DNA of 17,754 nucleotides from JBFWNZ01 sp050250795 (GTDB taxonomy: Bacteria; Pseudomonadota; Alphaproteobacteria; UBA8366), in NCBI GenBank assembly GCA_050250795.1, contig JBFWNZ010000040.1, forward strand, positions 1 through 17,754, in the 5' to 3' direction. Below, piece by piece: positions 13,539 to 17,754 of the stretch. A model generated the notes under the pieces. The model was not told the DNA's origin and searched no databases. It saw only the letters and a program-made list of their open reading frames with translations. The translations under genes and the position numbers were made by a program. Positions within the stretch are counted from its first letter, which is position 1; the number at the start of each line of letters is the position of its first letter.

Positions 13539-15605
13539 TCACTGGCAGGCGAGGCATTCCTCATAGTCGGTGGCGTTGGCGGCGGGGCGTTCGCCGGCAT
13601 TGACCTTGCCGAGCAGCGGCACCGCCGCCATGCCGTTGGCCGCCGGGCGGGCCACCACCTCGGCGCGCTGCATCGACTTGGAGCGGCAGTAGTAGAGGCT
13701 CTTCACGCCGCGCTTCCACGCCTGGAAATGGATCTGGTGCAGGTCGCGCTTGTGCACGTCGGCCGGCAGGAACAGGTTCACCGACTGCGACTGGCAGACA
13801 TAGGGCGAGCGGTCGGCCGCATGCTCCACCAGCCAGCGCTGGTCCAACTCGAACGCGGTCTTGAACACCGCCTTCTCATGCTCGTCCAGAAAGTCGAGAT
13901 GCTGGACCGAGCCCTCATTGGTGGTGATCGTCGACCAGGTTTCCTCGTCGTCGCGGCCCTTCTCGGCCAGCAGCGCCTTGAGGTATCGGTTCTTGACGTT
14001 GTGCGAGCCGCTGAGCGTCTTGTGGGTGTAGCTGTTCGCCGCCGTCGGCTCGATGCCCGGCGAGGCGCCGCCGCAGATGATCGAGATCGACGCGGTGGGG
14101 GCGATGGCCAGCTTGTTGGAGAAGCGCTCCATGATGCCGAAATCGGCGGCATCCGGGCAGGCGCCGCGTTCCTCGGCCAGCACGCGCGAGGCGGCGTCGG
14201 CCTGGGTGCGGACATGCTTGAAGATGCGGGTGTTCCACACCTTGGCCATGACGCCCTCCAGCGGGATCATCTTCTGCTGGAGGAAGGAATGCAGGCCCAT
14301 CACGCCGAGCCCGACCGAGCGCTCGCGCATGGCGGCATAGGTCGCGCGGCTGAAATCGTCGGGCGCGTTTGTGATGAAGTCGCTCAGCACATTGTCGAGG
14401 AAGCGCATCACATCCTCGATGAAGCGCGGATGCCCCTCCCACTCGTCATAGGTTTCGAGGTTGAGCGAGGACAGGCAGCAGACGGCCGTGCGCTGGCCGC
14501 CATGCCGGTCGGGGCCGGTCGGCAGCGTGATCTCGGAGCACAGGTTCGAGGTCTTGACCGTCAGGCCCTGAAGCTTCTGGTGCTCGGGCAGGGCGCGGTT
14601 CACATGGTCGATGAAGACGAGATAGGGCTCACCCGTCTCGACCCGCGCGGTGAGGATGCGGATCCACAGCGACCGCGCCTTGACGCGGCGGATGACGGCG
14701 CCGTCCTTCGGGCTGGTGAGGCCCCATTCCTCGTCGCGCTCGACCGCGCGCATGAAGGCGTCGGGGATCAGGATGCCGTGATGCAGGTTCAGCGCCTTGC
14801 GGTTCGGATCGCCGCCGGTGGGGCGGCGCATCTCGATGAACTCCTCGATCTCGGGATGGCTGACCGGCAGATAGACGGCCGCGCTGCCGCGCCGCAGCGA
14901 GCCCTGGCTGATCGCGAGCGTGAGGGAATCCATGACCCGGATGAAGGGAACGACGCCCGAGGTCTTGCCGTTCATGCCGACCCGCTCGCCGATGGAGCGC
15001 AGGTTGCCCCAATAGCTGCCGATGCCGCCGCCGCGCGCCGCGAGCCACACATTCTCGTTCCACAGCCCGACGATGCCTTCGAGGCTGTCGGAGGCTTCGT
15101 TCAGGAAGCAGGAGATGGGCAGGCCGCGCTTGGTGCCGCCGTTGGACAGCACCGGCGTCGCCGGCATGAACCAGAGATTGCTGATGTAATCGTAAAGCCG
15201 CTGGGCATGCGCCGAATCGTCGGCGTAGTGCATGGCCACGCGCGCGAACAGATCCTGATAGCTCTCGTCCGGCATCAGGTAGCGGTCGGACAGCGTCGCC
15301 TTGCCGAAATCGGTCAGCTTGCCGTCGCGCACGCGGTCCATCCGCACCCGGATGCCGCGTTCGTTCTGGGCGATGTCGCGCCGCGTGGACTCGAGATCGA
15401 CCGGGGGCTGCAGCGCCGGCGTTCCGGCCGCCGCCTTCGCGGGCTTGCCGTTCGCCTTCGGCGCCCGGTCCGCGACTCGCGCCTCGGCGACTCGCGATTC
15501 GATGACGACCTCGGACTCGCCCCGCGACAGCGTGCTCAGCCCCGCCCGGCCGGCGCTGTTTTCCACAGGGTCTCCCGCCCCGAACAATCCTTCAGAAGAG
15601 TCCAC
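13539..15605 (-). CDS. nrdA: Ribonucleoside-diphosphate reductase subunit alpha (class I)
   Basis: The catalytic R1 subunit, 688 residues from a GTG start. Key residues are present: Cys166 (GLPISCFLNEASDS), Asn354/Cys356/Glu358 (KTSNLCSEI) with Cys356 the thiyl site, Cys376 (AVCCLSSLN), the radical-relay pair Tyr638-Tyr639 (SLYYCRSKS), and the C-terminal CLAC pair (684, 687) that is re-reduced by thioredoxin or glutaredoxin. The frame is open to 15725, but GTG 15605 is chosen because a strong GAGGAGG lies 6 bases ahead and the extra 40 residues look non-coding. Residues 1-69 are an Ala/Pro/Lys-rich tail, and no ATP-cone is recognisable before the catalytic domain. Its upstream region holds DnaA-box-like sites, a three-copy motif array and a candidate promoter. 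Confidence 0.97.
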   Translation of the reverse strand: MDSSEGLFGAGDPVENSAGRAGLSTLSRGESEVVIESRVAEARVADRAPKANGKPAKAAAGTPALQPPVDLESTRRDIAQNERGIRVRMDRVRDGKLTDFGKATLSDRYLMPDESYQDLFARVAMHYADDSAHAQRLYDYISNLWFMPATPVLSNGGTKRGLPISCFLNEASDSLEGIVGLWNENVWLAARGGGIGSYWGNLRSIGERVGMNGKTSGVVPFIRVMDSLTLAISQGSLRRGSAAVYLPVSHPEIEEFIEMRRPTGGDPNRKALNLHHGILIPDAFMRAVERDEEWGLTSPKDGAVIRRVKARSLWIRILTARVETGEPYLVFIDHVNRALPEHQKLQGLTVKTSNLCSEITLPTGPDRHGGQRTAVCCLSSLNLETYDEWEGHPRFIEDVMRFLDNVLSDFITNAPDDFSRATYAAMRERSVGLGVMGLHSFLQQKMIPLEGVMAKVWNTRIFKHVRTQADAASRVLAEERGACPDAADFGIMERFSNKLAIAPTASISIICGGASPGIEPTAANSYTHKTLSGSHNVKNRYLKALLAEKGRDDEETWSTITTNEGSVQHLDFLDEHEKAVFKTAFELDQRWLVEHAADRSPYVCQSQSVNLFLPADVHKRDLHQIHFQAWKRGVKSLYYCRSKSMQRAEVVARPAANGMAAVPLLGKVNAGERPAANATDYEECLACQ

Positions 15606-15652
15606 CCGTAACCTCCTCGTCCACAGCTGTGGATATTTCTTGTTGGGGATAA
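15559..15652. promoter_or_regulatory. Cluster of DnaA-box-like sites at the nrdA start
   Basis: There are three one-mismatch matches to TTATCCACA. TTTTCCACA (15559-15567) lies just inside the coding region. ATATCCACA is on the minus strand at 15628-15636. TTATCCCCA is on the minus strand at 15644-15652. The middle site is half of the perfect palindrome TCCACAGCTGTGGA (15620-15633), beside the Shine-Dalgarno. DnaA control of nrdAB is known in E. coli; here it is inferred. Confidence 0.4.
15611..15618 (-). promoter_or_regulatory. Shine-Dalgarno that fixes the nrdA GTG start
   Basis: On the minus strand GAGGAGGT is followed by 5 bases and then GTG (15605). No comparable site precedes the ATG at 15725, which decides the start. 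Confidence 0.75.
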
Positions 15653-15785
15653 TTCGGTTGCTGCCACAAGATTTCGCGCAGTCGGTACGTAAGGATACTA
15701 AATATGGGCGGAGTGTCACTCTCAAAATTTACCTGCGCGTAACCTTCGACGGGCGTCGCGCGGCCGGGCCCGCAGGGCGAGGCGA

Positions 15786-15962
15786 CGCGAAAATGTAAAC
15801 ATTTGTCATCATCCTGCTTGGCTTTCCGCGTCGCGCACTGGGGCCGGTCTGGCGGGCAAGCGGCGCGAGAATGTCATCATTTGTCACCATCCCTTCCGCG
15901 TCTCTCCGCGACAGTCGCCGGTCGGCCTTGCGACGCCGCGGAAACGTCAGCAAATGTTATCC
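15786..15962. repeat. Three-copy spaced motif array upstream of nrdA
   Basis: Copies start at 15786, 15864 and 15937, 78 and 73 bp apart. Each begins CGCG followed by AATGT or AACGT and then CATTTGTCA or a variant. Copies 1 and 2 match at 25 of 29 positions (15786-15814 and 15864-15892); copy 3 (15937-15962) is degenerate. Copy 1 contains the perfect inverted repeat AAATGT-AA-ACATTT. The array looks like repeated binding sites for one regulator, or a decayed tandem repeat. Confidence 0.6.
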
Positions 15963-16018
15963 GCGCTCGCGCTGTGAAACTCCGGAGCGCAGATCGTCGC
16001 CGCGATCCGGAAGCAATA

Positions 16019-16047
16019 CATATATTCATGATTTGTTCTTTTTGCAA
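16019..16047 (-). promoter_or_regulatory. Candidate sigma-70 promoter for nrdA
   Basis: On the minus strand TTGCAA (16047-16042), 17 bases, then TATATG (16024-16019). Each box matches 4 of 6 consensus bases, and spacing is ideal. It lies in the most AT-rich stretch of the area and would give a leader of about 400 nt through the motif array. Confidence 0.35.
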
Positions 16048-16051
16048 TTGC

Positions 16052-16068
16052 CGCCGTCAGACACGGCG
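16052..16068 (-). terminator. Small hairpin after the 76-residue gene
   Basis: CGCCGT-GTCTG-ACGGCG is a 6-bp stem with a 5-base loop, 25 bases after the stop at 16094. There is no T-run, so it is a weak terminator candidate. Confidence 0.3.
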
Positions 16069-16093
16069 CCTCGTCGATAATATTGGGCGACTG

Positions 16094-16324
16094 TTACTCG
16101 GTCGCCGCGCTCGGTCGCGACGGCGAGGGTTTCGAGGGCTCGGTCGAGCGGGCGGTTGACGTTGGCGTCGCTCGCGTCTGCCGCCCGAACGAGAAGAAGG
16201 TCACGGGCTCGGTCATCCGTCCCATCGCCTGCGCCTGCTCGCCGCTGTAGATCGGCCCCCGCTTGTTCACCGGGTCCAGCCAGTCGATTGGCGTCAGGTC
16301 CACCGGCTCGTCCTTGTCCGCCAT
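16094..16324 (-). CDS. Small hypothetical protein, 76 residues
   Basis: I do not recognise this family. The ATG at 16324 has an excellent Shine-Dalgarno (GGAAGGAGG) 6 bases upstream, which supports a real gene. The first 48 residues look structured and are rich in aromatic and acidic residues (VDLTPIDWLDPVNKRGPIYS, MGRMTEPVTFFSFG). The last 28 are low-complexity Ser/Thr/Pro/Ala/Arg (STARSTEPSKPSPSRPS), probably disordered. There is no signal peptide or membrane segment. It follows the third GST by 113 bp on the same strand and may be in its transcript. A second overlapping frame (117 codons from 16379) lacks a ribosome site and was not chosen. Function is unknown. Confidence 0.6.
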   Translation of the reverse strand: MADKDEPVDLTPIDWLDPVNKRGPIYSGEQAQAMGRMTEPVTFFSFGRQTRATPTSTARSTEPSKPSPSRPSAATE

Positions 16325-16437
16325 GTCCGGCCTCCTTCCAGGCAGTGAGGGCCGTATCATAGTCCGGGATCCTCTCCATTCGTCCAGTCTGCGAGCCGGC
16401 CGAGTCTGGCTACCGGTTCGGTCCTGTCCGCGAGCGC

Positions 16438-17052
16438 TCAGGCCGCCTTCGGTTTCGGCTTGGACAGGGTGCAGTGCTCGCGGGCATAGAGCCGGTCGAG
16501 CCAGGATTCGACGTTCGGGCAGTCGCCGGTGAGCCGCAGCAGCCGGCCCCAATTGGCCGCGAAGGCGACGATGATGTCGGTGACCGAGAAGGCGTCGCCG
16601 ACGAGATAGCTGCGGCCGGCCAGGGCGGCGTCGAGCACGCCGGCGGCCTTGCGGAATTCCGCCTCGTTCTGCGCGAGCACCGCCGGCACCCGCTGCGCCT
16701 CGGGATAGATTCGGGTGTTGCGGGTTATGGACCAGACATGCGGCTCCATCTCCGCCAGCGCGAAATAGCTCCATTGCTCGTGCATCGCGCGCTCCCAGGT
16801 GCCGGTCTGGGCAATCAGCCCCTTTTCCGGCGCCGCGTCGGCGAGCCAGGTGCAGATGGCCGCGGACTCGAACATCGGGCGCCCGTCGACCACCAGCGCC
16901 GGCAGCTTGGACAGCGGATGGATGGGGCGGAAATCCGGGTTGCCCATCATCTCGCGACCGCCCGCGGTCTCGAAGGGCAGGCTCAGCTCCAGCAATGTCC
17001 AGCGGCAGCGGGCCGAGCGGGTCGGGCCGGCCTCGTAAAGCTCCAGCTTCAT
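16438..17052 (-). CDS. Glutathione S-transferase family protein (third GST)
   Basis: A 204-residue GST unlike the tandem pair. It starts MKLELYEAGPTRSARCRWTL, the thioredoxin-fold beta strand and first helix with Ser/Cys candidates. The cis-proline is in HPLSKLPALVVDG, and ESAAICTWLAD is the glutathione-binding segment. The C-terminal helical domain has SYLVGDAFSVTDIIVAFAANWG, the N-capping box region typical of GSTs. It ends with a Lys/Pro tail (SKPKPKAA). The start at 17052 is chosen because the fold begins at once, with a GGAG 8 bases upstream; the frame extends further only as Arg-rich sequence. It lies 291 bp downstream of the homocysteine methyltransferase-family gene, on the same strand. 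The substrate is unknown. Confidence 0.9.
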   Translation of the reverse strand: MKLELYEAGPTRSARCRWTLLELSLPFETAGGREMMGNPDFRPIHPLSKLPALVVDGRPMFESAAICTWLADAAPEKGLIAQTGTWERAMHEQWSYFALAEMEPHVWSITRNTRIYPEAQRVPAVLAQNEAEFRKAAGVLDAALAGRSYLVGDAFSVTDIIVAFAANWGRLLRLTGDCPNVESWLDRLYAREHCTLSKPKPKAA

Positions 17053-17294
17053 CGGTGTGCTCCGGTCGGGAACGGGTGAAAGGCGCAGCGGAGAGCGGCG
17101 GCGCTGGCGGGGGCGGAGGCCCGGCTTGGCACGGCGGCTTACGGGCATCGCGACGCCCCCGCCCAGACGGCATGGAACCCGGACATGGCGCTGGCCCTCC
17201 CCCAGGACCGCCGCGAATGCGGGCGTATCCGTTGCGCTTGCGCAATCTACGGCCCGGCCGCGCCGGTGCGCAATGGGCGTGCGCCGGGCGCGCG

Positions 17295-17323
17295 CTCCTG
17301 CAGCGGTCTCCCAACCGCAGGAG
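17295..17323 (-). terminator. Hairpin after the homocysteine methyltransferase-family gene
   Basis: CTCCTGC and GCAGGAG pair around GGT...ACC with a 3-base bulge, 20 bases past the stop at 17344. There is no T-run. It is the only structure I see in the 291-bp gap (17053-17343), which otherwise holds only Arg-rich noise frames. Confidence 0.35.
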
Positions 17324-17343
17324 AGCGGCAGGTTCGCTCGTAC

Positions 17344-17754
17344 CTAGGCCGCGTGCCGGTGCGCGCAGCAGGCTGTGCCGATCCGCTCGATATGCCGGTG
17401 ATCGGTGCCGCAGCAGCCGCCGACGACCACGATCTGCGGATGCTGCCGCAGCAGGTCGCCATACTGGCGGCCCAGTTCCTGCGGGTCCCCGTCGTCGAGG
17501 TCAGGCGAGGAATCGAGCTCGGCATGGCTGCGCCGCGACGCGTTCGCGCGCACCCCCCGCAGCCGCCCGAGCCAGTCCCCGCCGGCCGCCAGCATGTCCG
17601 CGAAGTGATCGGGATGGGCGCAATTGATCATATAGTAGGCTGGGGCGGACCCGGTGGCGGCGTCGACCGCGGCGATGGCGTCGCCCAGGGCCTCGCCGGT
17701 CGGCAGGCGCCCATCGGTCTCGACCGTGAAGGAGATGGCGCAGGGCAGGCCCGC
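17344..17754 (-). CDS. Homocysteine S-methyltransferase family protein, C-terminal 136 residues (truncated by window edge)
   Basis: The gene enters from the right edge, so the N-terminal part is missing. The visible part matches the C-terminal half of the zinc-dependent homocysteine S-methyltransferase barrel (MmuM/BHMT type). CAISFTVETDGRLPTG carries a strand and the turn after it, MINCAHPDHF carries the first zinc cysteine, and VVVGGCCGTDHRHI carries the Cys-Cys pair that completes the site. The spacer RGVRANASRRSHAELD, followed by DDGDPQELGRQYGDLL, is typical. Such enzymes move a methyl group from S-methylmethionine, betaine or a similar donor to homocysteine; which donor cannot be told here. 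The end (ACCAHRHAA) carries an extra Cys-Cys-His stretch that may be lineage-specific. Confidence 0.88.
   Translation of the reverse strand, partial: AGLPCAISFTVETDGRLPTGEALGDAIAAVDAATGSAPAYYMINCAHPDHFADMLAAGGDWLGRLRGVRANASRRSHAELDSSPDLDDGDPQELGRQYGDLLRQHPQIVVVGGCCGTDHRHIERIGTACCAHRHAA

Larger units (their letters stand above)
15606..16093. other. 488-bp gene-free region upstream of nrdA
   Basis: No convincing gene is present. From the nrdA start outward it holds the Shine-Dalgarno, DnaA-box-like sites, the three-copy motif array, an AT-rich patch with a candidate promoter (16019-16047), and a small hairpin after the 76-residue gene. A 74-codon frame on the minus strand (15953-15729) covers the first two motif copies and has no ribosome site or family resemblance. 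Confidence 0.6.

Noticed and set aside
13728..15611. 627-codon open frame on the plus strand
   Set aside because: It is the mirror of nrdA, which has all catalytic residues. No ribosome site or family motif was found.
15606..15725. 40-residue N-terminal extension of NrdA from ATG 15725
   Set aside because: The strong Shine-Dalgarno at 15611-15618 points to GTG 15605. The extension covers DnaA-box-like sites and shows no family similarity.
15663..15730. Possible NrdR box in the nrdA leader
   Set aside because: No match close to the ACACNATATATNGTGT-like consensus was found by eye.
15729..15953. 74-codon minus-strand frame between nrdA and the 76-residue gene
   Set aside because: No ribosome site. 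Its apparent repeated peptide is just the duplicated DNA motif.
17057..17627. Arg-rich plus-strand frames at the right end
   Set aside because: They are antisense to the homocysteine methyltransferase-family gene or noise in the gap before it, with no motif or ribosome site.

Overview
This is a GC-rich chromosomal segment typical of an alphaproteobacterium, probably of the Rhodospirillales or a nearby group. The evidence is the codon use, a class I ribonucleotide reductase of alphaproteobacterial type, CTCATCC/GGATGAG hairpin repeats, and a mix of amidase, glutathione transferase (GST), dioxygenase and molybdenum-hydroxylase genes. No rRNA, tRNA, transposase, phage gene or CRISPR array was seen. 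The taxonomic placement is inference.

Layout. (1) 1-225: N-terminus of an MmgE/PrpD-family gene on the minus strand, diverging from an amidase (467-1825, plus). (2) 1832-2836, minus: an LpxR-type outer-membrane lipid A deacylase. (3) 3045-6269, plus: two tandem, about 79% identical GSTs, a TauD/TfdA 2-oxoglutarate dioxygenase, a small cupin and a MarR regulator. (4) 6365-12261, plus: a tight four-gene operon. It encodes an FAD subunit (XdhB/CoxM type), a fused [2Fe-2S]/molybdopterin hydroxylase, a protein of the 6-hydroxynicotinate reductase type, and a UPF0280/ApbE-like protein. (5) 12342-15605, minus: nrdA then nrdB, separated and flanked by hairpin repeats. (6) 16094-17754, minus: a 76-residue protein of unknown function, a third GST, and the C-terminal part of a homocysteine S-methyltransferase-family protein.

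Main biological reading. Region 4 looks like a compact module for reductive breakdown of a nitrogen heterocycle. A molybdenum hydroxylase would hydroxylate the ring. A ferredoxin-dependent reductase related to 6-hydroxynicotinate reductase would then reduce it. In Eubacterium barkeri that reductase is reported to carry a covalently bound flavin, and the last gene here resembles flavin transferases of the ApbE type. I infer that the fourth gene attaches flavin to the third gene's product. The MarR gene just upstream, with a 20-bp imperfect palindrome between it and the operon, suggests aromatic-acid-responsive control. The substrate is unproven, and no enamidase gene lies in the window.

The nrd region has its own regulatory structure. 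Upstream of nrdA lie a candidate promoter, three spaced copies of a CGCG...AATGT motif (the third degenerate), and three DnaA-box-like sites close to the start. Between nrdA and nrdB are three hairpin repeats, one showing a compensatory base-pair change, plus a separate GAAA-loop hairpin.
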